NCBI GenBank assembly: GCA_020073085.1
Contig: JAIQFV010000031.1
Coordinates: 1-41,345, forward strand
DNA from: Terriglobia bacterium
Lineage (GTDB): Bacteria; Acidobacteriota; Terriglobia; JAIQFV01
Direction: 5' to 3'
DNA: 41,345 nt
Notes under the pieces: generated by a model
Databases searched by the model: none
The model's input: only the letters and a program-made list of their open reading frames with translations
Told to the model about the DNA's origin: nothing
Shown: piece after piece, positions 15,377 to 23,965 of the stretch
Position numbering within the stretch: the first letter of the stretch is position 1
Layout: each line of letters begins with the position of its first letter
Made by a program: the position numbers and the translations under genes

Positions 15377-16399
15377 TTACTTCTTTGACTGGTCCCAGAG
15401 TCTGTCGGAGGCAGCCCGATAATCAGCATTATCGGGCTCGATTTTGTGGGCAGCGCGGTATTCTCTTAGAGCAGCGATCCGGTTACCTTTGCCTTCCAGA
15501 GCGACTCCCAGGTTAAAGTGCGCCACCGCCAGGTTTGGGTCCAGGCGGATGGCTTCCTGGTATTTCGTGATCGAGCTTTCTATATCACCCTGCCGATAAA
15601 GCACCTGGCCGAGGTTATGGTGATAGACCCCGACGGATGGATCGAGGCTGATCGCCTGCTTATATTTAGTGCCTGCGTCGGCAAAGAGGTCTTTTGAAAA
15701 GAGCATGTTTCCAAGAGCATTGTAGATGCCGGCGTCGTTTGGTTTCAGGCTGATGGCCTTCCGGCATTCGGCGATGGCGACTTCCAATTTGCCTTTCTGT
15801 TGAAGTGCCTGGGCGAGATTGAAATGGAGCACCCCGTCGTCCGGCTTGAGACGGATGGCCTCCCGATACTCCAAAATGGCCTCCGCATAGTCGCCCTTGT
15901 CATACAGCAAATTTCCAACGTCGTTGTGAGCCAGGGCATCGTCCGGCTTCGACTGGAGCACTTCGCGTAGCGCCGCGAGAGCCTCATTCAGGTCGCCCTT
16001 CTTCTTGAACGTATCAACAAGCTCCTGCCGGCACCAAGTCCAGGTGGGTTCCACCCGGATCGCCTCGCGGTACTGGGCGATGGCCCCCTCCAGGTCGCCT
16101 TTTTCCTGGAGCACGCGTACCAACTCCCTGCGCGCCCAGTCCAGCTCCGGCTTCAGGCGGATCGCTTCGCGCAACTCTTCGATGGCCCCGGCCAGGTATT
16201 TCTTGGCAGAGAGCACATAGCCGAGGTTTCCGTGGGCCTCGGCATAGTCGGGCTTCAGCCGGATCGCCTCCCGGAACTCGACGATGGCGCCCTCATGATC
16301 CTTCGCGTTGAAGAGTATGTCGCCGAGGGAGTTGTGCGCTGCAGCTGCTTTCGGATTCAGCCGGATGGCTTCCCGGTATTCTGCTGCGGCCCCGTTCAA
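15377..16399 (-). CDS. TPR-rich 3' part of the split caspase-TPR gene
   Basis: This 340-aa frame consists of about ten 34-residue tetratricopeptide repeats (pattern AIAEYREAIRLKPDDAxAHNNLG). Such repeats form a superhelical protein-binding scaffold. The open frame continues upstream past its first ATG (to ~16487) with EHTTALHLTPDDWVLHYNLG, which completes the repeat broken at the end of the caspase frame. I therefore regard it not as a separate gene but as the 3' half of a single gene running 18129 to 15377. No ribosome site precedes ATG 16399. Confidence 0.75.
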   Translation of the reverse strand: MNGAAAEYREAIRLNPKAAAAHNSLGDILFNAKDHEGAIVEFREAIRLKPDYAEAHGNLGYVLSAKKYLAGAIEELREAIRLKPELDWARRELVRVLQEKGDLEGAIAQYREAIRVEPTWTWCRQELVDTFKKKGDLNEALAALREVLQSKPDDALAHNDVGNLLYDKGDYAEAILEYREAIRLKPDDGVLHFNLAQALQQKGKLEVAIAECRKAISLKPNDAGIYNALGNMLFSKDLFADAGTKYKQAISLDPSVGVYHHNLGQVLYRQGDIESSITKYQEAIRLDPNLAVAHFNLGVALEGKGNRIAALREYRAAHKIEPDNADYRAASDRLWDQSKK

Positions 16400-16458
16400 A
16401 TTTTCTTTGCTCGCGAGGACTAATCCGAGGTTATAGTGCAGGACCCAGTCGTCCGGCG

Positions 16459-18129
16459 TCAGATGCAGGGCGGTGGTGTGCTCGGGAGGGCTTCATCCAG
16501 GTCGCCTTTGTCAGAGAGGACCAACCCGCAAATATTGTGCGCACTCGCGTACGCCGGTTTTAGACGAATGGCTTCACGGCACTCGGCCAGTGCCCCCTCA
16601 AGATCTCCCTTCACGCGGAGTCCGTTGGCGACTGCCGTGTGGGCTTCGGCAGAATCGGGGTTCAGCCGCAACGCCTTGCGATATTCTTCCATCGCCTCGT
16701 CCAACTCCCCCTTTTGGTCGAAGACGACGCCGATGTTTCGTTGGGCCTCGGCGAATTGGGGATTCAGGCGCAGTGCTTCACGAAACTCGGCCATGGCCCC
16801 GTCCCAGTCCTCTTTTTCGAAGAGGGCATCACCCAGGCCGTTGTGCGCCTCCGCATTGTCCTTATCCAACCGGAGTGCCGCCCGATACTCGGCGATGGCG
16901 CCCTCCACATCGCGTTTCTTGAAGAGTGCGACACCCTGTTCACAGCGTGTTCGGCTCTCTTCCTTTTCAGGAGCCAGGCGTACGGCTTCCGCTTTTTGGG
17001 TCTCCAATCGTCTTGGTTCAGCCGCCGGGGGTGCTTTCCTCTCCGCTTCCTCCTGCGTTTTCCGTTCGGGGCGAGTTGTGATCTCTTCTTTCGGCTGGGC
17101 AGGTGGGGCCACGGCACCCGGGGAACTCTGGAGGATCATTTCCTCGGGGGCGGCGGGCGCCGGGTTTGCGGCAAGGCATTTCTCGGCGGCGTCTGAGACC
17201 CTGCGGCTGTCATCCGCGGTGAGGGTCTTGAGCGCCGTGCGAGCTGCAAGGGCGAGCCCGCGGTGTCTGCCGCGGAGCAGACGTTCCAGTTCGTGGATGG
17301 CCTCTTCGCGGATACTGGGAAACTTGCTGCCGATGGCATCGCGAATGTCCTGGGGCAGATCCGAGGGATTCACGAAAGGGGCGGGATTGCGGGCGATGAT
17401 GATTTCGCCCTCCACGTCCAACTCCCACTTCATGGGTCTTTGGTGAGGCGTCACATCCAGGACACGGTCATGTACAAAGTCGTAAAGCTCGTCGAGGGAG
17501 ACGACGCCGTCGCCATCCTGATCGGCCTCTCCTGACCGAAGCCCCTCCACCAGCGTTTGAGTAAAGACCGAACCCGAGCTCTCGACCGCCGATTCGAAGA
17601 TGCCGGATTCGAAGGAATACTGGACGGCGTCGGAGGCGGTCAGCAGCACCCGCCCTCGTCCCTCGAAATGATCCTTCAGAACCACGTTGGCCTCGCCTTT
17701 GGCCAACAGGGCTTTTGCAAACGCCCCGCTGTAGCAGCAGTCCAGCAGCAGCACTTGTCGTTTGGACCGGCTTCCGGCCATGACCTCGTTGACGAAATGG
17801 TCGGGGATGGCGGTGGAGCGCAGCCACTGCGGATCGGTATTGAGGGCTGCCAGATAGAGTTTCCCATCCTCGTCCTTCAACCCATGACCGGAGAAATAGA
17901 GCGGCAAGAGGTCGTCGCGGGTGCGGGAGCGATAGAATTTCTCGATTTCATGCATGACCTCGGCGCAGCGCTGATTGACAAGCGTCCGGACTTCAAATCC
18001 CCCGATCGTGGGGTCCGCCAGGACGTCGGCCAGGGCCTGTGCATCCTGGGTGGGCGCGGTCAGTTGTCGCAGGCCAGTGTGCTCGTACTGCGAATTGGCG
18101 ATGATCAGGGCGCTTTTGACCCCGCTCAC
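16459..18129 (-). CDS. Caspase-like (C14) protease with TPRs, frameshifted 3' end
   Basis: A 556-aa frame. Residues ~4-230 form a caspase/metacaspase domain, with the catalytic His in YFSGHG (H82) and Cys in LLLDCCYSGAF (C132). DQDGDGVVSLDEL (~203-215) is an EF-hand-like loop. A Pro/Lys/Glu-rich linker (~330-400) leads to TPRs from about 395. The last repeat breaks at DEALPSTPPPCI and stops. GTG 18129 overlaps the EACC1 stop (GTGA), so the genes are coupled. In EACC1-caspase conflict systems the protease is the effector and the TPRs the sensor or scaffold. A single missing base near 16483 separates it from the rest of its TPR array. Confidence 0.85.
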   Translation of the reverse strand: MSGVKSALIIANSQYEHTGLRQLTAPTQDAQALADVLADPTIGGFEVRTLVNQRCAEVMHEIEKFYRSRTRDDLLPLYFSGHGLKDEDGKLYLAALNTDPQWLRSTAIPDHFVNEVMAGSRSKRQVLLLDCCYSGAFAKALLAKGEANVVLKDHFEGRGRVLLTASDAVQYSFESGIFESAVESSGSVFTQTLVEGLRSGEADQDGDGVVSLDELYDFVHDRVLDVTPHQRPMKWELDVEGEIIIARNPAPFVNPSDLPQDIRDAIGSKFPSIREEAIHELERLLRGRHRGLALAARTALKTLTADDSRRVSDAAEKCLAANPAPAAPEEMILQSSPGAVAPPAQPKEEITTRPERKTQEEAERKAPPAAEPRRLETQKAEAVRLAPEKEESRTRCEQGVALFKKRDVEGAIAEYRAALRLDKDNAEAHNGLGDALFEKEDWDGAMAEFREALRLNPQFAEAQRNIGVVFDQKGELDEAMEEYRKALRLNPDSAEAHTAVANGLRVKGDLEGALAECREAIRLKPAYASAHNICGLVLSDKGDLDEALPSTPPPCI

Positions 18130-18509
18130 GCGGTCGCCCCCTTCTGGCGGCTCATCCAGGCGTCGATGATCTGTTGCTGCTGCTTGGAGGGATTTCCAGT
18201 GAGGACAACCTTCTCGCCGTTTCTCTCCAGGGTCAAGCTGGTGCGGTCATGGCGGTTGAGCCACGACTGCACGGTCGTGATGAGCGCGGGAAGGACCACG
18301 GGCGCCAGCGTGACCAGGAGCGCACTTAACGTGATCGGATCTCCCTTGGCGCCTGCGGGTGCAGGCCCCCCTCGGACTGGGTTCACCCCATCGACGTCCA
18401 ACTCCAGGAGTTCGTTGCGAAGTCGATGGGTGAGTTCTGCCACATCCTCCGGATCGGCGTCCGGCCCGGCATCAACGTTTAACATAATTTGTTTCGATAG
18501 GTCTGCCAT
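18126..18509 (-). CDS. EACC1 (effector-associated constant component 1)
   Basis: A 127-aa protein beginning MADLSKQIMLNVDAGPDADP, then ELTHRLRNELLELDVDGVNPV, a Gly/Pro-rich hinge PAPAGAKGDPITL, a hydrophobic helix (SALLVTLAPVVLPALITTV), a WLNR turn and a final LERNGEKVVLTGNPSKQQQQIIDAWM strand-helix. This is the layout of EACC1, a small partner repeatedly found beside caspase or CHAT effectors in predicted bacterial conflict systems. Its mechanism is unknown. ATG 18509 is preferred over 18569 because AGGGGG lies 6 bp upstream. It is the first gene of the operon and overlaps the caspase start. Confidence 0.85.
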   Translation of the reverse strand: MADLSKQIMLNVDAGPDADPEDVAELTHRLRNELLELDVDGVNPVRGGPAPAGAKGDPITLSALLVTLAPVVLPALITTVQSWLNRHDRTSLTLERNGEKVVLTGNPSKQQQQIIDAWMSRQKGATA

Positions 18510-18982
18510 GAAACCCCCTTTGGAGCGGGTCGATTCTCTAACTCGGTCTGGCGCGGATCGTTTCAGCAAATGGAAAAGGCCTGTCCTCCACGTCCTTGAG
18601 GTCCGATGTTCAGGCGAGCCTGACAGGTGAGGCTGTCCCCTTGACCTTATTGTGATTGATTTGCATTTTACTCTCCCCTTACTTGGTCACGCAAGCATGT
18701 GAAGATCAAAGACAGCTCCGGCAGGTATGACGCAATCCGGCTCTGAACGCTCAAGCGACGCGATGGAAAGAGACAAGGTCGCCGAAGTGGGGTGGGGGGC
18801 AATCGTGTAGGAATGCCCCCCTGAACATCGCATCATTCGGGACAGCCACCTCACTCACGTCACATGCCATCGTTCGGTCGAATCTCTGTCTGCGCCTTCT
18901 CCTGCTGAATCACGCGCAAGCAATGTCCGAAATTCCGACCGAATCAGCACACCAAACTCCGGACATCTTCCAGCCGCGGGTT
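18510..18982. other. Non-coding spacer upstream of EACC1
   Basis: No gene is supported. It must contain the promoter of the EACC1-caspase operon, but no clear -35/-10 pair stands out. Confidence 0.4.
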
Positions 18983-19531
18983 TCATTGATTCGTGTGATT
19001 GAGTGTCAGGGTAACGTTCTTGGTGGTCATATCCTTAAACGTCGCGACACAATTCGCCGTGGCCCCTTCGGAGTGCGCCTAGCCGCTGCAATTAAACGAG
19101 GCCAATGGGTCGGTGGGCCTGGTGTCGGCGGCCGTGGTGGTCAATGTCCCGTTCGCACTCACCGTCATCGAAAAGCTATTTTGTCCACCGGCGAAACCAA
19201 TTGTGAACCCGTTGCGGTCATAGGGTCCAAAGGCAAACGATTCCGCCGTCCCCGGGGTGCGAAGAAAGCCCGCATCAAACGTCATATGAAAGAAAAGGGT
19301 CGTATCCGCCTCAACAGGGGCAAACTCGGCGTGAACCGGCGTGTCAGTGCCGGTCGTCGTGTCGTGAAATGTTCCAGTGAAGCTTCCCCGGAACTGCTGC
19401 ACGTCAAAGAAGCCGGACGCGCCGTCGACCACCGAGGTCGACGAGAGCAACCCGTCCTTCAGCAAGAGGGCGAGGGCATGGAATCCTCCCGGGCTGTCCG
19501 TTCGAAATCGATAGGATTTACCCAGATTCAT
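18983..19531 (-). pseudogene. Unknown beta-rich protein interrupted by an in-frame amber stop
   Basis: ATG 19531 follows a strong AAGGAGG site, so this was a translated gene. The frame gives 150 residues rich in Thr, Phe, Gly and Ser (SFTGTFHDTTTGTDTPVHAEF, SFSMTVSANGTLTTTAADTR), suggesting an all-beta protein, then TAG at 19079-19081. The same frame continues with ANCVATFKDMTTKNVTLTLN and ends at TGA 18983-18985, completing a 182-residue protein. The composition after the stop fits the part before it. There is no signal peptide or recognisable family. It may be a recent nonsense mutation, a functional 150-aa truncation, or a base error. Confidence 0.6.
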
Positions 19532-19778
19532 CGAATCCTCCTTCGATTGTGGGCGATGGCCCGCAATCCGTTAAGTGTTTTGGGATCGGGGCAGATTATT
19601 ACGTTTTAGGGGAGATTTCAACATTTTTGTGGAGGGATCTTTGTGGAAGGGGAGCAGGAACCCAGGGCCAACGCTGGGCTTCAGTTTACAGCCTCGTTGG
19701 GGTTGAGGGGCGGGGGTACATTATGGCCAGGGTGTCCATTCATGCGCAGAATTCAGATTCCCTTGCGCGAAGGTGGAG

Positions 19779-20108
19779 TCACTGTGCAGGACGCAACGGG
19801 ATGGGCTCGATGCGCGATAACTGAAGGTTCTCCAGGAGAGGTTCCATTGGCCCCCAGATCGCCATGACTTCAGGGGTCCGGTGGGCGACGTCGGAAGCCC
19901 GAGCGTCCTTCCATTGAAACATCTCCACAAAGAAAAGCCGGTGGGTTTGCTTGTCGGAGGCGCGCCAGATCTGTGGGTTCATTTTCGAAACCAGGGCGGC
20001 ACGATGCAGCACAGGCCATTGCTTCTTAATCAAAGCAAGCAGCTTCTTCTCTTTCCCTTTTTTGGGATAGTAAGAGACAAGCATCGTGACTGCGGCGGAC
20101 TTAGCCAT
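19779..20108 (-). CDS. Small ABM-like (dimeric alpha/beta barrel) protein
   Basis: A 109-aa protein: SAAVTMLVSYYPKKGKEKKLLALIKKQWPVLHRAALV, then HRLFFVEMFQWKDARASDVAHRTPEVMAIWGPMEPLLE. This strand-helix-strand arrangement is that of antibiotic-biosynthesis-monooxygenase-type small barrels, often stress or heme/quinone related. ATG 20108 is chosen over 20177 because GGAGG lies 7 bp upstream. The first tandem array starts about 55 bp upstream and may lie in its promoter region. Confidence 0.7.
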   Translation of the reverse strand: MAKSAAVTMLVSYYPKKGKEKKLLALIKKQWPVLHRAALVSKMNPQIWRASDKQTHRLFFVEMFQWKDARASDVAHRTPEVMAIWGPMEPLLENLQLSRIEPIPLRPAQ

Positions 20109-20164
20109 GTTTGTCCTCCATTGATGTTCGGGTCTCCTTGAGGTTTCACCAATAGATTCAGGGT

Positions 20165-20993
20165 TCGCAGGCATCAAAGGGCGATGCCTGCGGCACCCCG
20201 GTGTAGTGACGAATTCATTCGTTCTGGCACGCAGGCATCAAAGGGCGATGCCTGCGGCACCCGGCGTAGTGACGAATTTATTCGTTCTGATACGCAGGCA
20301 TCAAAGGGCGATGCCTGCGGCACCCGGTGTAGTAACGAATTTATTCATTCTGAAACGCAGGCATCAAAGGGCGATGCCTGCAGCACCCGGTGTAGTGACG
20401 AATTTATTCATTCTGATACGCAGGCATCAAAGGGCGATGCCTGCAGCACCCGGTGTAGTGACGAATTTATTCATTCTGATACGCAGGCATCAAAGGGCGA
20501 TGCCTGCCGCACCCGACGTAGTAACGAATTTATTCGTTCTGATACACAGGCATCAAAGAGCGATGCCTGCGGCACCCGGTGTAGTAACGAATTTATTCAT
20601 TCTGATACGCAGGCATCAAAGGGCGATGCCTGCGGTACCCGGTGTAGTAACGAATTCATTCGTTCTGATACGCAGGCATGCAAAGAACGTATGCCTGCGG
20701 CACCCGGTGTAGTAACGAATTTATTCGTTCTGATACACAGGCATCAAAGGGCGATGCCTGCGGCACCCGGTGTAGTGACGAATTCATTCGTTCTGATACG
20801 CAGGCATGCAAAGAACGCATGCCTGCGGCACCCGGTGTAGTGACGAATTTATTCGTTCTGGCACGCAGGCATGCAAAGAACGCATGCCTGTGGCACCCCG
20901 GTGTAGGGACGAATTTATTCGTTCTGGCACGCAGGCATGCAAAGAACGCATGCCCGCGGCACCCGAGGTAGTGACGAATTTATTCGTTCTCGG
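20165..20993. repeat. Tandem array 1: about 13 copies of a 63-66 bp double-palindrome unit
   Basis: Each unit carries two hairpins: GCAGGCAT-N9-ATGCCTGC (or the 10-bp arms GCAGGCATGC-N7-GCATGCCTGC) and ACGAA-N4-TTCGT, joined by GGCACCCGGTGTAGT. Copies at the left use the 9-nt spacer CAAAGGGCG, those at the right mostly GCAAAGAACGC. The period is a multiple of three and lacks stops, so long frames run across it on both strands. The region has no ribosome site and I treat it as non-coding. Confidence 0.9.
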
Positions 20994-21014
20994 GACCCCA
21001 GTCATGTCTTGTGT

Positions 21015-21689
21015 CTACGCTTCAGCCTGCACGCCCTGTTTCCCCCGACGCGCGATGGCGGAGACAATAGCGCCGATGAGGGAGCCCACCACCACGGTAA
21101 ATCCAATCCACAAGGTCATCTGAGGGACGAGGGCCATGTAAAAATATTTCACGGCGAACGAAAGGTTGCCAAACTGCGGCGGGACCACATCGTAATGCGT
21201 TCCCCACCCGGCCCCTCCATTTCCGCGCATGGCCAGGTACATGACGACCACGACCGGGATGCGGGCCGCGAAGGCATAAACCAGCAGAACATCCCCCAGC
21301 GAGCGCCATCCCAACCGCGGGATGAAGGCCGCAGCCAGCATCAGCAGAAACGCGAGCAGGGTGAGAAGAGAGGGGTGCTCGAAAGTCAATTGAAGCAAGA
21401 AACTGGAGAGGAAAAGCACCACGAGGCCGAGCAACGCGAAAGCAATGGACCGGCCCACGCTGGAAGGTCCTTCGCCTGCCTTGGCCAACTTCAAGGCAAA
21501 ATATGGGCCAAGGATGATCGGGAGCCACGATATGCCGATGATGGCGCCTCCACCGCCAGCCGCCGGGTTGAACAACAGCGTGGACCAGTGCTGGAGTTCT
21601 CCCGTCACGCGAAGAATCGTGATTCCCAGGGTAATGATCGCCGGGATAGCGATCAGACTCCAGGTGGAAACAGATCTCGAATTTCCCAT
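21015..21689 (-). CDS. Multi-pass membrane protein of unknown function
   Basis: A 224-aa protein with about six transmembrane helices. Segments include WSLIAIPAIITLGITILRV, ISWLPIILGPYFALKLA, GLVVLFLSSFLLQLTF, LLTLLAFLLMLAAAFIP, DVLLVYAFAARIPVVVVMYLA and VPQMTLWIGFTVVVGSLIGA. I do not recognise the family. ATG 21689 is chosen because AAGGAGGT lies 5 bp upstream, the strongest ribosome site in this region. The 3' end lies 20 bp from array 1. Confidence 0.78.
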   Translation of the reverse strand: MGNSRSVSTWSLIAIPAIITLGITILRVTGELQHWSTLLFNPAAGGGGAIIGISWLPIILGPYFALKLAKAGEGPSSVGRSIAFALLGLVVLFLSSFLLQLTFEHPSLLTLLAFLLMLAAAFIPRLGWRSLGDVLLVYAFAARIPVVVVMYLAMRGNGGAGWGTHYDVVPPQFGNLSFAVKYFYMALVPQMTLWIGFTVVVGSLIGAIVSAIARRGKQGVQAEA

Positions 21690-22095
21690 CGATAACCTCC
21701 TTTTCATTCCTCTGGTTTGACCCAAAGCTCTGCGATCTTGGCGCGGTGGTCGGAAGGCGGTCGATCACGCATAAGTTGCGATGCAAGAATTGGCGGCAAC
21801 CCGAGGCATTCCACTCCACCACTGACTACATTCTACGCGCCGAGCGGTATCCTGTTTCATATTTCATGCAGCATGTTAGAAAATAGTGACGGAAGATACT
21901 ATCTCACGAAGAGGCACGCTTTGGTAGCCGTGATCCCGCCTTGCGCATCCGCGTCAACCTAAGACCGGAGTAACGAGTGGTCCATAATCCCCCCGGCGGA
22001 AGCGGATCACGGCCCGCCTCGTCGGGCTTGTGCAACCCAACATTGATGGGCAACGGAGGTTTCCCTATTTGATCATCACGCACCGGACTCTGTGG
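21690..22095. other. Spacer without recognised features
   Basis: 406 bp between the membrane protein start and the methyltransferase stop. No gene or repeat is apparent. Confidence 0.4.
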
Positions 22096-22950
22096 TTACC
22101 TTCTCGCATACAGGCAGACGCCTCCCCACGGCCGCGAACCCTGGCGGCCGGTCGGTTCGGGAAGCAATGCCACGAGACGCAACCAGAATGAAAGCCGATG
22201 CAGATGCGCGGCCGTGGTAAGCATCGAATAGACTTTGACCGGCCTCCAGCCGTAAGCCGTGAAATACTCGGGACCTTCTTCCGGCCCAAACTTCATCGAC
22301 GCGCCGCTGTGGCTCAGATAGGGTCCGAGGCTCCGCTGCAATCTCTTGACGAGCCCGGGTGACAGGAGGTCGAGAATCCAGCGTTGAAAGCTGGAGGGAG
22401 CGGCAAGATCGGTTGCCAGGGAGTTGACCTCCTCTTCGCTGAGATAGGGGAGCAGCCCTTCAGTGATAATCAGGGCCTTACTTGCAATCCGGCCCAATCG
22501 ATCAAACAGGTCGCGACGGGCACTCCCGTTGACGAGGTCCAACCCGATCCGTTCCAGATTTCCCGCGGGCTTTTCGCCCTCAAGAACCTTCTCTTTGTAA
22601 TGGATGATTTCTGGAAGGTCCACTTCGATCCAATGGAAAGACGGGGGAAGGACCATCCGGTACGGTCTCGCATCAAGGCCGGCAGCGAGATTGATGACCA
22701 TGTCGACGCCCTGCTGAATCTGATCGTGAATAAGCTGGTCGATCACTTGGGTCCGGGTGACAAACGACCAGGAATAGCGGTCGCCATAGGGCAAGGTATT
22801 GGCGATCTGTTCGCCGCGTTCACCCGCCAGGCGACGGGCCACGGGGTCACGAAAGAGCGCGTCGGGCCGATCGCTCTCACGTGCCCGAAACACAGCGGCC
22901 CAACGCGCTGTGTCAGAGATGGTCTGAAGTAGGGGTCCAGTGTGGGTCAT
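22096..22950 (-). CDS. TIGR00027-type SAM methyltransferase (leucine carboxyl methyltransferase-like)
   Basis: A 284-aa enzyme. ISDTARWAAVFRARESDRPD followed by ALFRDPVARRLAG is the family hallmark (ARxA...ES.RPDALF.DP.A). SAM-binding motif I is INLAAGLDARPYRM (~86-99), followed by WIEVDLPEIIHYKE. ALIITEGLLPYLSEEEV is a further conserved block. Many paralogues occur in actinobacteria and acidobacteria; substrates are mostly unknown. ATG 22950 lacks a strong ribosome site and the second tandem array begins about 17 bp upstream, so its promoter would lie in or beyond the array. Confidence 0.9.
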   Translation of the reverse strand: MTHTGPLLQTISDTARWAAVFRARESDRPDALFRDPVARRLAGERGEQIANTLPYGDRYSWSFVTRTQVIDQLIHDQIQQGVDMVINLAAGLDARPYRMVLPPSFHWIEVDLPEIIHYKEKVLEGEKPAGNLERIGLDLVNGSARRDLFDRLGRIASKALIITEGLLPYLSEEEVNSLATDLAAPSSFQRWILDLLSPGLVKRLQRSLGPYLSHSGASMKFGPEEGPEYFTAYGWRPVKVYSMLTTAAHLHRLSFWLRLVALLPEPTGRQGSRPWGGVCLYARR

Positions 22951-22966
22951 AGCCTGTGTTCACAAT

Positions 22967-23450
22967 GTAGTAACGAATTCATTCGTTCTGATACGCAGGC
23001 ATGCAAAAAGCACATGCCTGCGGCACCCGAAGTCGTAACGAATTCATTCGTTCTGGCACGCAGGCATGCCAAGAACGCATGCCCGCGGCACCCCGATGTC
23101 GTAACGAATTCATTCGTTCTGATACGCAGGCATGCAAAGAGCGCATGCCCGCGGCACCCCGATGTCGTAACGAATTCATTCGTTCTGGCACGCAGGCATG
23201 CAAAGAGCACATGCCTGAGGCACCCGAAGTCGTAACAAATTCATTCGTTCTGGCACGCAGGCATGCAAAGAGCACATGCCTGAGGCACCCGAAGTCGTAA
23301 CGAATTTATTCGTTCTGATACGCAGGCATGCAAAGAACGCATGCCCGCGGCACCCGAAGTAGTAACGAATTTATTCGTTCTGATACGCAGGCATGCAAAG
23401 AGCGCATGCCGGCGGCACCCGAAGTAGTAACGAATTTATTCGTCCTCAAA
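22967..23450. repeat. Tandem array 2: about 8 copies of the same double-palindrome unit
   Basis: The same unit and orientation as array 1: ACGAATTCATTCGTTCTG, then GCAGGCATGC-N7-GCATGCC(T/C)GC. The linker differs (GAAGTCGTA or GATGTCGTA instead of GGTGTAGT), so the arrays have diverged separately. The right end runs directly into the VOC gene. Confidence 0.9.
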
Positions 23451-23950
23451 CACATGCCTTCGGCGCCGGCCGCGAGGGCGTTGCGATATGCCACATCGAC
23501 GTCCGGGACGGTTAGATAAAATGTCGATGCCATCGGCTGATAGGGTTCGTGAGCTTCACTCATTTCCAGGACCGAGTCTCCAATTCTAATCTTGACGTGA
23601 TGGACCACGCCGTCCGGGGATGCATGCTTCACAATTTCCTGTGCGCCGAAAGCACGCCTGAGAAAGTTGAAGACCGGCTCAGCGCGCAACGGATGCAGGA
23701 ACGGTGCGACCGTGTGCAGACCTTCCAGGATGTAGCTTTTCCCCAGACCGGTGGCAATGTACCATTGATTTCCGAGTGGATCCTTCACGCCGCCTACGCG
23801 CTCGCCGAAATCCCGATCCACGGGCGCCTGGAGCGACACTACGCCGTGCGATGAAGGCATATACCCGCTCAAAGTTACTTTCATAAAGGGCGCCAAACCG
23901 GGAGGGGTCCTTCTGTGCCGCAAGGAGTCACTATCAAAATCAATTTGCAA
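23306..23950 (-). pseudogene. VOC (glyoxalase/PhnB-like) protein truncated by array 2
   Basis: Authentic family sequence runs from about 23900 to 23455. It begins with a domain tail GERVGGVKDPLGNQWYIATG, then a new domain start GLHTVAPFLHPLRAEPVFNF, LRRAFGAQEIVKHASPDGVV, IGDSVLEMSEAHEPYQPM, FYLTVPDVDVAYRNALAAGAEG. There the frame enters the repeat array and continues with repeat-derived residues. The second VOC domain therefore lacks its last ~35 residues (metal ligand and closing strands), and the first domain lacks its front half. No ribosome site supports the start (23884 is an alternative ATG). It is probably non-functional. Confidence 0.7.
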
Positions 23951-23965
23951 ACACTTCTGGCAATC

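Noticed and set aside
20184-20971. Long open frames with 21-residue repeats across array 1
   Set aside because: They arise because the repeat period is a multiple of three without stops. They are open on both strands, lack a ribosome site, and their sequence is that of hairpins.
22942-23300. Repeat-peptide ORFs in array 2
   Set aside because: Same reason as for array 1; frames on both strands encode only repeat translations.
20165-23450. CRISPR array
   Set aside because: The whole unit is repeated with no variable spacers, the units are palindromic twice over, and no cas gene is present.
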